A stretch of DNA of 64,000 bases from Aurantiochytrium sp. KH105 (lineage: Eukaryota > Sar > Bigyra > Thraustochytrida > Thraustochytriidae). The stretch spans positions 62,001 through 126,000 of the forward strand of contig BGKB01000020.1 in NCBI GenBank assembly GCA_003116975.1, written 5' to 3'. This document shows positions 18,601 to 27,039 of this stretch, in pieces. The notes under the pieces were generated by a model. It was not told where the DNA came from. It searched no databases and worked only from the letters and a program-made list of their open reading frames with translations. Both the position numbers and the translations under genes were made by a program. Position 1 is the first letter of the stretch. Each line of letters opens with the position of its first letter.

Positions 18601-21120
18601 CACTCGCATTTCCTCACGAAAAAGGACCATCATCTTTCGCGCTAGACGCCCTCTCCAACGTTTTTGCACTCTGCTGGCAGCCTTGTGGCGCTCGAGAATG
18701 AGCAAGAAGTTCCGTCTGCCAATGCGAGCACGGTACTTTGCCTGTATCAAGGAGGCCGCGCGGTTCTGGCGCTCCATCTCAAGTCGACGGCGCTCGCGAA
18801 TGCCTCGCCAGCGCTTTTGCATTTGCAAAGCTGCGGCACGGACTTTGTCGCGACGTAACTTGGAAAGTACTTGGTTTTCTGCTGCGCGTCGGCGCTTCAC
18901 GCGACGACGAGCACGATAGCCTCTCCAGACGCGCTGAATCCGTGTCGCGGCTCGTTCTTGTCGTGACGCCATGAATGGGTCGATCTTGCTCCGCAATTCG
19001 TGCAAGGCGCGGCGGTTCTTGGTAACATTGAGCGTCCGCCCAAAAATGTTCATGGTTCGGTCTTGCATATTCTCAATGCGACTTGCGTCCCGCTGGGCCT
19101 TTGCCTCGGCCGCCTCTACCCTGATGCGCTCCACAAGCGCTTGAGCGCGTCTGATGCGAAATCTCTTTTGCAGCATGGTTGCCGCTGCGCTTTCGCGAGC
19201 GTCCTGATCGCGCTTTCTCGCGATGGCCCTTTTAAGCTCAAGTACAGCCCACACTGACCGCCAAAAGCTCTGAATTCGGATTGCTGCGCGTCTCTTCATA
19301 ACCATGACCATCGCGCGGGTGAGCCAGCGTCGCTGAAGACTGCGCCACCAGCCTTGCATGAGTGCAGCAGCGCCGATGCGCATAAGCCGTGCTTCAATTG
19401 CGGCTTGCGCGGCCAGACGAGCGCGCTCTTTGGCCGTCACGGCCTCGATTTTGCGCAAGAGGCCTGCTCGAACCCGTGCGCAATGACCACGAAAAACGCG
19501 CTGGATGTGCGTTGCGCTCTGGTTGCGGTGGAGCTTTGCAGCTTGGAGGGCAGCGAGCACAATCCTGCAATTCCGAGCGCGCCAAGCGCACTGCACGCAA
19601 ACAACGGCCTCGCGCCGGCGTCGCAGATACGCCAGTTCTCGTCGCGCGCAATACTTTCGAAATGCTCGCTGCAAGGGTTCAGGGCCTCGCCGACGGAGCT
19701 CAATTCGATGCGCCAATTGAACTTCATGGCGCTCTCGCTGTCGAATTTGCTGACGTTCACGCTCTTCGAGCTCATGTTTGCAGCTTGCTTTCGTAAAAAG
19801 CGACTGAATGCGCCGCGCCGCAGCGTTTTGGGCCTCCATGCGGAGAGAGTCGATGGCCCCACGCCACTTGTTCCAGCTCGGAAGGAGCTGAGCACGCTGG
19901 TATTTGCGAACAAGGCGAGTGAGCATTCGCTGCAACTTGTTCTGGTTCTTTCGCGAAGCCGCCGACAACAAGTTTTTAAGGCGGTGCTCGAATAATGCCG
20001 TGGCAGGAACAATGCTCCGGGTTTCCTGCAATAGCTCCCCAATACGGCCTCTTGCTGCTTCTGTGGCTGCATCGGCGCGCTGCAGGCGATCTCGAAGCAT
20101 TGAGACACGGGGTTCTGCAAAGGCCAGTTCATTTTCTCGGTCTTGCAAGTCTCCGGCAGCTTGCTCTTGATCTCTGCGAGGCGAGCGCCGCATCTTTGGT
20201 GCCTCGGGTATTTTGGATTCGCGCGCTTTCGCTACTTTACGCTTTTTACCAAGAGGTTGATTCGCGGCTTTTACACGATCACGCAGAGGTACCGGAGGCA
20301 GCATGTGGAGATCATAGGCTCGTTTCCTTGCCACGATCCATAGCTTCGAATACAAGGTTTGTTTCTCGCCTGCTGCATGGCCGATCTCGCGCTCTTGATC
20401 CATGCTCAGAAAAGTTTCGTCGATTTCTGCGAGTCGTGCCAATTCTGCAGGCCCGGGCCGTGGTAGACTCTCAATTTTTTTTCGTGTTCGAGGCGTGATC
20501 ATCGTCATTGTTGGCAGTTCCAGAGGAGCTGCTTTCTTTACCCAACGGCGTCGGATGCTTCCTGTGTCATCGCCTACTTTGGAACGTCTTTGCATGATTT
20601 GCGGCGCAAGACTGCGTAGCTTGGACATGACTGCCTCCGGTGTGTCGTCTTCGACCTGGTTGCTTTCTTGGCTATAAATCCTTGTTTGAGGATCGCTTTG
20701 CACGTTTTGATTTCGTGCATCCGCCTCCTCTGTCTGCACGTGTACAACATTGTGATGTTGTTTTAGCTGCTGTTGTTGCTCCTGCTGTTGCAGCGCAAAC
20801 CAAGGATCGCTTTCCAAGTCCTGCAGTACTTCTTCGAGACCCGGAAGCTCTCTGCGCACAGTACGTGGACGCTTTTTAGACACGCCGAAGTGCAATATGC
20901 TCGAGTCGTTGTCTTCCTCAAGAATGCTCGAGGGCGAATGGGCTGATGTCAATGCTTCGCGGTCGAGGGCACATTGTGCGTCGTCTTTACCCTCTTCGTT
21001 GGCCTCTGCCGCAGCGATGTGCGGAGCATCTCGCTTTCGCCTTGTGCCATGCTCGAACGAACGGAGCACTCGACCTTCTAGTTCTTGTGGCGACGTTGAT
21101 TCTTGTTGTTGTTGTTGCAT
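15676..21120 (-). CDS. Large IQ-motif protein with TPPP-like segment, two WW domains and B-box zinc fingers
   Basis: The product is 1814 residues from ATG 21120. After a disordered Q-rich N-terminus (to about 200), residues about 400-900 carry many IQ-type calmodulin-binding motifs (for example AATRIQRVWRGYRARRRVKR, AASRVQKRWRGRLARKMMVL). About 900-970 resembles the p25-alpha/TPPP fold (LERKTLDIIFAKAKKPDSK, YPEFRESLIGLGMHL). A first WW domain at about 1157-1185 (DAETGDPYWFNTQTGESSWT) is followed by three Cys/His zinc-binding modules of B-box type at about 1197-1340 (CAKCRAEMATVACLDC..., CTECNFQAATRNC..., CAECDARAVRWRCEECGDDF). A further IQ motif, a lysine-rich acidic region and a second WW at the C-terminus (LPPGWEEFLDDASGTPYFYN) follow. 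Role: probably a calmodulin-binding cytoskeletal or flagellar scaffold. It is divergent from the other IQ-motif gene, with 541 bp between starts. No introns are needed. Confidence 0.8.
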   Translation of the reverse strand: MQQQQQESTSPQELEGRVLRSFEHGTRRKRDAPHIAAAEANEEGKDDAQCALDREALTSAHSPSSILEEDNDSSILHFGVSKKRPRTVRRELPGLEEVLQDLESDPWFALQQQEQQQQLKQHHNVVHVQTEEADARNQNVQSDPQTRIYSQESNQVEDDTPEAVMSKLRSLAPQIMQRRSKVGDDTGSIRRRWVKKAAPLELPTMTMITPRTRKKIESLPRPGPAELARLAEIDETFLSMDQEREIGHAAGEKQTLYSKLWIVARKRAYDLHMLPPVPLRDRVKAANQPLGKKRKVAKARESKIPEAPKMRRSPRRDQEQAAGDLQDRENELAFAEPRVSMLRDRLQRADAATEAARGRIGELLQETRSIVPATALFEHRLKNLLSAASRKNQNKLQRMLTRLVRKYQRAQLLPSWNKWRGAIDSLRMEAQNAAARRIQSLFTKASCKHELEERERQQIRQRERHEVQLAHRIELRRRGPEPLQRAFRKYCARRELAYLRRRREAVVCVQCAWRARNCRIVLAALQAAKLHRNQSATHIQRVFRGHCARVRAGLLRKIEAVTAKERARLAAQAAIEARLMRIGAAALMQGWWRSLQRRWLTRAMVMVMKRRAAIRIQSFWRSVWAVLELKRAIARKRDQDARESAAATMLQKRFRIRRAQALVERIRVEAAEAKAQRDASRIENMQDRTMNIFGRTLNVTKNRRALHELRSKIDPFMASRQERAATRIQRVWRGYRARRRVKRRRAAENQVLSKLRRDKVRAAALQMQKRWRGIRERRRLEMERQNRAASLIQAKYRARIGRRNFLLILERHKAASRVQKRWRGRLARKMMVLFREEMRVQNAAARVCQRAVQRYLFRKGYRDRLENERTWFELRQQGAIETILAKRAEGYRMLLHSGFLNSAKGGGELRALFCELSEPLAQLSGDKFVKMVLACPGLAHLERKTLDIIFAKAKKPDSKLLGYPEFRESLIGLGMHLYVAEGVDAKIKAYKDTVQAERAKAKRGRFSGGSSGAAQSAEAARAQRQAEKDADKKAETQIRDEAIGQFTFRRHRGRRGLLLRVLHEHIWNMEFAQRHREALDARAARRMEWASVMVQRRFRGVASRSILDRIREQRQHEIEAERQRAASTLIQTFWRMCLAKRRVRALARRCLQKCIDAETGDPYWFNTQTGESSWTKPKLLGDDEAEVSIVMPQKDDEFVIKCAKCRAEMATVACLDCADPFCEDCHRQEHHGATMHTNIPIPLCTECNFQAATRNCTPCQRKFCCSCFEMAHFISPPWQDEPVCAQPSEEQSQLAAHKWQPLIKVCAECDARAVRWRCEECGDDFCARCLKDLHRKGNRRLHNFHPLSYHSLQLEVRERQVRAKKRAIAEKERRKVMQKQAEQDNMEKVALKLQSLYRGRRDRAVGKSLLRDARLRERKHWRLVKHDMAERKKLNYRLQAAVGIAPILETDDDETKDRKRMGWKATPWGRAAVAAGVALPIGEPLPGPIKVHDNETLFIHVIEEWRSLISVDEYIRLDNQYFLVKHIGEQDENDPGKPVDTVQMMREEKLRKRQENDPWAVAAASEESSTAGETGKSKKKNKNKKKKKKKSKDQNSGEDQDGEVGPEGVEDDSSAKESKATENEREKKKRARRAIMNKAKQVKKKGFQACTLQIHLDAPYSGEIPVEVRGFFVGSFNLAQDAIVKAKRADKQAIKEKMGGRLADVMAKTKEFIAEKADEYIDPDTAARLNKRFTGVARLVGKRRSSIASIEDMDDEDLGEAEEAQKVSTPPKSATQAAKASLPPGWEEFLDDASGTPYFYNHSTGESVWERPSE

Positions 21121-21661
21121 GTCTTCGTGCGAGCGCCAGGCGCTTCAATTACGGGCGTCGTGAGCGCTTGCAAGCTAGCGCGCTACGCGGGCGCTTGCAC
21201 GCCAGCGCGCCAAGCGCGCGCATGAGCTCTTTGACTTGCATCGTCATCATGAGTCCTTCATAGACAATGAGAAAAAAAGGAAGAAGAAAAAGAAAAAGAA
21301 AAGAGTACACACCGTTTTTCTAACTTTGTCCGTTAAGACACGTGACAGCCGCCTGGCTGCCGCCACTCCGCGTTTCCAGAACCATTCTCGACTCAAAGCA
21401 CAAAGGCAGACACGTGCGGTTTATATTGTGGAGAGCCGAATTCGACTCTATGCGACCGTGGGTAGGTGGGTGGGGCTTGTCATCGGCCTCACTGCTTACT
21501 AAGGTTACCACGGTATGTATGTATGTATGTCTAGCTGTGCTATCAATCGTCGGCACGCGGCTCAATTTGAGGCACGAGATGGTCAAGCTGTCTGAGAGAA
21601 AGAGAGCAAATTGCGATTCAGGAATGCGCCCGCGCTGGACGCACCCGTGGGCGAGTCTGCG
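21121..21661. promoter_or_regulatory. Shared upstream region of two divergent IQ-motif genes
   Basis: This 541-bp region separates two divergent start codons. It contains a repeated GCGCTTGCA element (near 21156 and 21191) with flanking GCGCGC palindromes, an A-rich GAAAAAGAAAAAG stretch near 21275-21302 and a (GTAT)n run near 21513-21530. No open frame in it looks like a gene. A bidirectional promoter is inferred from position. Confidence 0.5.
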
Positions 21662-24600
21662 ATGAACCCTGAGTCTCGCCGCACTTTCGAAGCCTATGCA
21701 GCCTCGTATGCAGGACGACTTGCCCTGCTCAAGCGCGAGCGAGAAGGAGAGGATTCCCCGCTTGGCTACGGAGTAGAGCACGACGGACAAGACGAGGAGG
21801 ATGAGCTCATTCCTTACTGGGTCGAGACCGACGATGAGGTCGAGTCCGATGCGAGCAGAGACGAGGATTCTGAGCATGAGGACGCTCGTGAGCATCATTC
21901 AAACGAAGCGTCCTCACGTCGATATTCCAGCAACGAGCTTGAAGAGGGGCAAAGTGGCAATACATCTGGGAGCTTGCGACAAAAGATGAAAGAGGAGAGC
22001 GGCGGTTTTGCTTCCTCCGACCAAAATCTCAGGGATGAGGAGCTTAATCAAACGCCAAAAGTCAACCTCCTCCGTCGAGCAAGCACATGCGTGGTACAGA
22101 AGAAACGACGCCAAATAACCCGAGGTCGATCTTCACGCAAAGCAGACCGTGCAAAGGAAAAAGAAAACGAGGAAGGCGGGGCCTCGGATCTCTTGAGCGC
22201 TCTCGTGCATTTTCAAACGACGTTTCGCAAATACGAAGCCGCCAAGAAAAGTAATAAGCGGAACATGGCAGCGATCGAGATCCAAAAAATCGCACGCGGG
22301 CGTTTTGTCCGTGCCAAGCTTGCGTCGCGATGCAAAGAGCAAAAGACTTTGCGAGTGCAGCGGACCTGGAGCCTTTTGCGAGGTTTTGCGATCAGCGGAA
22401 CAGATGTGCGCTACCGAGTGGAAGCTTATGAGGGTCTTCTAAGAGTTCTGGCTCGCGATATTTCAATGCAAGACGTTTTGGGCGAAGTCCTCAGCACAGA
22501 TCAGCTTGCGGAGATGCAGCAAGATATGTTTTCGCAGGTGAAATCACTGCGTGTTTACGCAACCCGGTTCTTCTGCGAGTTTGCTCACATGCATCTTGGA
22601 AACCAACGCATGCTCTGTCGTCTCAATGGACTCACCGTGAATGGCGTCCGACTTATTGCCGTCACTTCGAAACTTAAAAGTACGTATCAGAACTGGTGTC
22701 GAGCGCACAATGCCACAGCGACGTACGAGGATACGGTACAATTTATACATGGCGTTGTCGCAACGGCGCATCATTTTTATAAAAGCATTGAGACGCTGGA
22801 CAAACCATCTGCGCTTCGAAGCTCAACGTTCACTTATCCAAAAGTATACAGCCTGACCGATCTCGATCCTGCAAACCATGTTGTGGGCATCACGCTGCAG
22901 GTAAGCCCACGACCTCAGCTTGCGAGTTTCGAGCGGAATCGCCTCGGTGAACTTCGAGATGTTTTCAGCGAAGCAGCAGCTCTTCATGACGCCACGCACA
23001 AGCTTTTCGACGACCTGGTACCATCCGTTCCGTTTTATTCACTTCTCGCAGTACTTCGACGTCGCCTCGACGCAGGAACCCTCTCGCGAACGCTTTCGGG
23101 TTTTCTTGAGGCCCGAAACCAAATTGCTCGCTTTCCAAATTGGGGTCGAGATCTCGATGAACGGGACCGGAGCCCCCTTGACCGCTCTGATGACGACAAT
23201 GCCAATGTCTCATTGGACAATCTATTGACCGAGGACTATCTGCGCAATGCAGCAGAGGGTGGTTCGACGGTGATGTGGTGGCCTGTTGCTACCGCCTATA
23301 CTTCCCACGCAGTGGAGGCGCGTATCATCGCGCTCGGCGGAGGAAAAGCTATATCGCTGATTCGAGAGACCATGCGTACGTTATCGTCTCACAGGGGAAT
23401 GAACGCGCGCCCAGCGAATTCAGGATCTACTCGAGGCCCTTCTTTTGTGCGCCGCATCGACTTATGCCAAGCGCTTAGTGGTGATGCTCAAGTGCCGGCT
23501 CTTCCTGCGCTCCGTTGGGCTGTGTTGGGTTCTCTTGGACAAGAAGATTACGGCACTGCCCAAGCACTTTCAGGCTTTACCGAAGCGCCTCGCCCAGGTT
23601 TCCAGGTACGATCGTTGGTCATGTGTTCGGAGAGCGTTCCAGGAGCGCGAGCCGTCGTTGCTTCCCGATTGGGCCAAGGCGAATGCAATCACGACTGGAT
23701 TTCGTGGGGTGAGATACTTGCTCATTGTCGCCAGATTCTCTTTCCGGACCCCGTCGAGGAGAGAGAAGAGGACAAGAGGGAGGAAGAGGACGGTGCCGTC
23801 GATGAAGCGCAAACAGGTGGCGCTGCTACAATCATGCCTATGGCGCGGATCAAAGTCGGGCGTCTCCGACCCCACGCGCCAGCTCACCCAACGCAAATTG
23901 GATCGACGGCCCGGAGGGTTCACGTGTTACAGAAAATGATGCGCCCTGCGGCAGCAGACAAAGCCAATGGCGCTGAAGAAGAAACCATCAGAAAGCTAAT
24001 CAGCAGTCCTTGCATGGAGCAGGAGCTCTTGATTTTATCCAAAGCGCTGGGCACAGCACTTCCAATTCTCACGCCGGCCAACATTGGCCCCGCACCAGAA
24101 GTCCCGCAGCGAGTCTGCAAGCGCGACGCTGCCGAAGTTCAGGCTCGTTCAAGAGAGCGCAAGGCGGCTGCCTACAAGGCTCGAGTGGCCGCAATACGAC
24201 CCGAATCGGCGTCTTCTCCGAGTACATCCCCACGGAGAGGCCAACATCAATCGCCGCGACAACGGGTCGCAAAGCTGCGGCAACGCGAAGCACTCGTAGC
24301 GCGCCAAGCCGATGCGCAAGAACGAGAGACTTTACGCGTTAAGATGCAGCTCGAGTGGGCCAAAGAGGCAGCCGCGCGAGAGAAAATTGCAGCCAAGCGG
24401 GCGCGAGACCTTTCTGAAATGCGGCACTCCTCATTCTTGGAGCTTGAGGACCGCATCGAATCCGCACAGCGCCAGGCAATGCGCGAACGCCGGCGGGGGA
24501 AAATGTCCATGGAAGCGGCGTCTGTGTCCCCTGAGCAGTATCGCGAGCGCATGAATGAGTACGACAATTACGTGCAGGTGCGTAACCAATTGGTCATTTC

Positions 24601-25225
24601 TCAGGGACGTAGCTCCCACCGACCGAAACCAGCGCATCTTCCGAGTTCAATATCAGCCACGGCTCGCGAAGTCGCTCCAATTTGGGCACTGTCTACATTA
24701 AGACAGCCTCGACAACGCAAACAGATTTATCGTGTCGAAGAAATGCGCTTGGCGCAAGCGATCCAGGGCAAGGTGGACAGTATCCCACACAATCGAACAG
24801 AACTTCGCGTTGGAGGTTACTTCCTAAAGCGCAAGGACATCAGAACGATTACGGAGAAAGAGTTCTCTCTCGAGGAAATTCGCTACTTTTGTTCACGGTT
24901 CGGGAATAGTGCTCTTACGGACAGACGCATCGGATTTCTTGTCGCTGCGCATTTTTATACCAAAGAGGTGGTCGAGGCATCGATGGGGATCGACATGAAG
25001 ACTCTCGAGGCAGACATGTATGAGATTCTTGCGGATTTGCAACGCGATGAGGTCCCCAAAGCAGTCGAGATACAGCAGCAACAATTGAGCAAATTATCGA
25101 ATGATGCAGAAGATGAGTTTGACTTGCACGGGCGCGCGCGCACGCACAGTAGTTCGACAAATATGTTGCGGCCGTCCTCGGCTGCTCGGTCAAGGAAGCC
25201 GAAGACGGCAAAACAGAAACGATGA
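21662..25225 (+). CDS. Uncharacterised 1187-residue protein with one IQ motif and coiled coils
   Basis: The first in-frame ATG is 21662 (MNPESRRTFEAY); the open frame continues 17 codons upstream but only from a TTG. Residues 1-190 are acidic and low in complexity. A single IQ motif lies at about 200-222 (AAIEIQKIARGRFVRAKLAS). About 260-480 is a folded-looking, mostly helical region I do not recognise (TRFFCEFAHMHLGNQRMLCR, YPKVYSLTDLDPANHVVGIT). A charged coiled coil spans about 840-960 (REALVARQADAQERETLRVK). A conserved-looking C-terminal block follows (TEKEFSLEEIRYFCSRFGNS), then a basic, serine-rich tail. No catalytic motif is visible. Pairing head-to-head with another IQ protein suggests a shared cytoskeletal setting, but that is only inference. 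Coding is supported by length and consistent amino-acid composition. Confidence 0.7.
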   Translation: MNPESRRTFEAYAASYAGRLALLKREREGEDSPLGYGVEHDGQDEEDELIPYWVETDDEVESDASRDEDSEHEDAREHHSNEASSRRYSSNELEEGQSGNTSGSLRQKMKEESGGFASSDQNLRDEELNQTPKVNLLRRASTCVVQKKRRQITRGRSSRKADRAKEKENEEGGASDLLSALVHFQTTFRKYEAAKKSNKRNMAAIEIQKIARGRFVRAKLASRCKEQKTLRVQRTWSLLRGFAISGTDVRYRVEAYEGLLRVLARDISMQDVLGEVLSTDQLAEMQQDMFSQVKSLRVYATRFFCEFAHMHLGNQRMLCRLNGLTVNGVRLIAVTSKLKSTYQNWCRAHNATATYEDTVQFIHGVVATAHHFYKSIETLDKPSALRSSTFTYPKVYSLTDLDPANHVVGITLQVSPRPQLASFERNRLGELRDVFSEAAALHDATHKLFDDLVPSVPFYSLLAVLRRRLDAGTLSRTLSGFLEARNQIARFPNWGRDLDERDRSPLDRSDDDNANVSLDNLLTEDYLRNAAEGGSTVMWWPVATAYTSHAVEARIIALGGGKAISLIRETMRTLSSHRGMNARPANSGSTRGPSFVRRIDLCQALSGDAQVPALPALRWAVLGSLGQEDYGTAQALSGFTEAPRPGFQVRSLVMCSESVPGARAVVASRLGQGECNHDWISWGEILAHCRQILFPDPVEEREEDKREEEDGAVDEAQTGGAATIMPMARIKVGRLRPHAPAHPTQIGSTARRVHVLQKMMRPAAADKANGAEEETIRKLISSPCMEQELLILSKALGTALPILTPANIGPAPEVPQRVCKRDAAEVQARSRERKAAAYKARVAAIRPESASSPSTSPRRGQHQSPRQRVAKLRQREALVARQADAQERETLRVKMQLEWAKEAAAREKIAAKRARDLSEMRHSSFLELEDRIESAQRQAMRERRRGKMSMEAASVSPEQYRERMNEYDNYVQVRNQLVISQGRSSHRPKPAHLPSSISATAREVAPIWALSTLRQPRQRKQIYRVEEMRLAQAIQGKVDSIPHNRTELRVGGYFLKRKDIRTITEKEFSLEEIRYFCSRFGNSALTDRRIGFLVAAHFYTKEVVEASMGIDMKTLEADMYEILADLQRDEVPKAVEIQQQQLSKLSNDAEDEFDLHGRARTHSSSTNMLRPSSAARSRKPKTAKQKR

Positions 25226-25371
25226 TGGGAGAATGTTCAACCTTTTTTTTAAAAACCAGATCAAGGGGACTTTCTTTTCTCGGACCACAAGAACACGTAG
25301 CCTTGGACCTAGGTAGAGAGAGAGACCCCCACCAAAGAATATTTCCTTTTCTCTTGGACAGACGAAGCCGC

Positions 25372-27039
25372 CTAAAGCTTTGTTCGTTGACCGCTGGTAC
25401 GACGAAATGTAGACTGATACCAGTCCTTGCGACCCAAGGCGCCGCCTTTGGAGGTTATCGCAACCTCGATGTCAAAACAGGCGTCAGGAGACTCAATAAA
25501 TGGACGCATTTCCGAGGCTTCGTGGGAGATGGCGATAAAGCGATCGCCTTTGCAAGGCCCCGAGGTGATGTCGCCAACGCAGGTCACCGAGTCGGGCAGA
25601 TCTCCGTGTTTGGAGAAATTAGCGGTAAAGGTACGCACAATGCCCGTGCAGTCGCCGGGGTTCCGAGCGCATACACGGGGCGGGTACTGCGCTTGCACCT
25701 CTTTGAGAGCGCCGGAAAGGTCAGGGCGCTCAAATGGGCGATCCTCCGGGGGAGGAGAGGTGCTGTAGACGCCGACAGCATGCTTGGACGTGACGCCACC
25801 GTTGGCGGTGACAAGGCCAAATGTGCCGGGGTCACCACGAAGGGTCTCAACCATGGCGGCGATGCTGTGGGTAACGTAGTTGTTTCCAGGACCGCCATGG
25901 TACGGGAGGCCGCCCGTTACTGTGAGTCGGTGCGACTCGCGTTCGATATCGATGACCTTGTCGATGCCCATCTCACGGCAGGCGAGTCGAACTGCGACGG
26001 GAAAGCAAGAGTATACATCATAGTACTTGATGTCCTGCACGGAGACGCCCGCTGAGCGGAGTGCGGCCTCGCCCGCGAGCTTCATGCCAAAGCAGCGATC
26101 GAAGCACGGCTTTTCGAGGACGCGGATAGCGGCATCCTGGCAGTCTCCGCAACCATGCAGATAGACCATTTTGGCCTGAGGAACGCCGAGCGCGCGAGCG
26201 CGCTCTTCAGACATGATGAGCACACTAGCACTCTGGTTCACATCCATGACGGCGCACATGTACTTTGGGTATGGGTAAGCGACCATGCGATTGTCGTTGG
26301 AGGCGGTAGCAATTTCCTCGACAGAGTGCGCAGCGGGAAACCAGCTTTGGTCCTTGTTTGCCGACGCCGAGGCGACCTTGTTGTAACCCGAAAAGAGCTT
26401 GGCGTTGCTGATACGACGATCTTCCTCCGAAACGCCATCGCTATGGCGCAGTCCCTGCTCCAAGAGTGCGTACGAGGGCGGCATTTGCGCGATCCCATGG
26501 ATGACGTCCTGCGAGGAGCTCATCTTGAGCTTTTCCCCCCAGACCTGTCCTTTTTCTTCATTGTCGCCCCAGCGCATGACCTTTTCCGCCTCGTTGGTGC
26601 GCTCGACGTCAGCGCGAGGCTGAAGCTTCTTTTTCCGTCCAAGCGTGTAGGTGTCGAGGGCTTCGGCGCCTGTGATGAGAGCGCACTCGACCTCGCCGTT
26701 GGCGACGCGTTCCGCAATCATGTTGACACTAGCTTGTGGGGTGTTTCCGCCCACCGGCCCCTTGAAGAGGTTTTCGGGCTTGACCTTGTGCAGGCCGAGC
26801 TCCTTGGCCACATCTTTGGCAGGGTCATTGTACGTGGGTCCTTTTCTCGGGAAGACCCGGCCTTCGCCAAACATGTCAATGAAATACACGGCATCCACGT
26901 CGTCCGTGCCGACACCGGCGTCCTGCAGCGCCAGTCGCGCGGCCTTGGCGCTCAGACGCACTGCGTCGTCGGCATCGTCCAGCTTCTCCGGGCGGCGCTG
27001 GGTCAGGCGGCCCACGCCCACGAGAACTGCGCGCGGCAT
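25372..27039 (-). CDS. Thiolase-like protein (SCP2-thiolase/TLP1 type)
   Basis: The 555-residue product starts MPRAVLVGVGRLTQRRPEKL. The thiolase fold is shown by GTDDVDAVYFID, GNTPQASVNMIAERVANGEVECALITGAEA, DVYSCFPVAVRLACREMGI and GGLPYHGGPGNNYVTHSIAAM (about residues 375-395), which carries the HGGPGNN loop of the SCP2-type subgroup. A C-terminal extension from about 455 (PRVCARNPGDCTGIVRTFTA) matches the additional C-terminal domain of bacterial-type thiolase-like proteins. The nucleophilic cysteine expected at the first-half active site is not evident: the corresponding loop reads GGNTPQAS. Thiolytic or condensing activity is therefore doubtful, and acyl-CoA binding or transfer is more likely. 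The C-terminus TKL is only a weak resemblance to a peroxisomal PTS1. It is convergent with the 1187-residue IQ protein gene (146 bp). Confidence 0.8.
   Translation of the reverse strand: MPRAVLVGVGRLTQRRPEKLDDADDAVRLSAKAARLALQDAGVGTDDVDAVYFIDMFGEGRVFPRKGPTYNDPAKDVAKELGLHKVKPENLFKGPVGGNTPQASVNMIAERVANGEVECALITGAEALDTYTLGRKKKLQPRADVERTNEAEKVMRWGDNEEKGQVWGEKLKMSSSQDVIHGIAQMPPSYALLEQGLRHSDGVSEEDRRISNAKLFSGYNKVASASANKDQSWFPAAHSVEEIATASNDNRMVAYPYPKYMCAVMDVNQSASVLIMSEERARALGVPQAKMVYLHGCGDCQDAAIRVLEKPCFDRCFGMKLAGEAALRSAGVSVQDIKYYDVYSCFPVAVRLACREMGIDKVIDIERESHRLTVTGGLPYHGGPGNNYVTHSIAAMVETLRGDPGTFGLVTANGGVTSKHAVGVYSTSPPPEDRPFERPDLSGALKEVQAQYPPRVCARNPGDCTGIVRTFTANFSKHGDLPDSVTCVGDITSGPCKGDRFIAISHEASEMRPFIESPDACFDIEVAITSKGGALGRKDWYQSTFRRTSGQRTKL

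Noticed and set aside
23445-23939. 164-codon plus-strand frame inside the 1187-residue IQ protein gene
   Set aside because: It is an out-of-frame shadow of a longer, compositionally consistent coding sequence.
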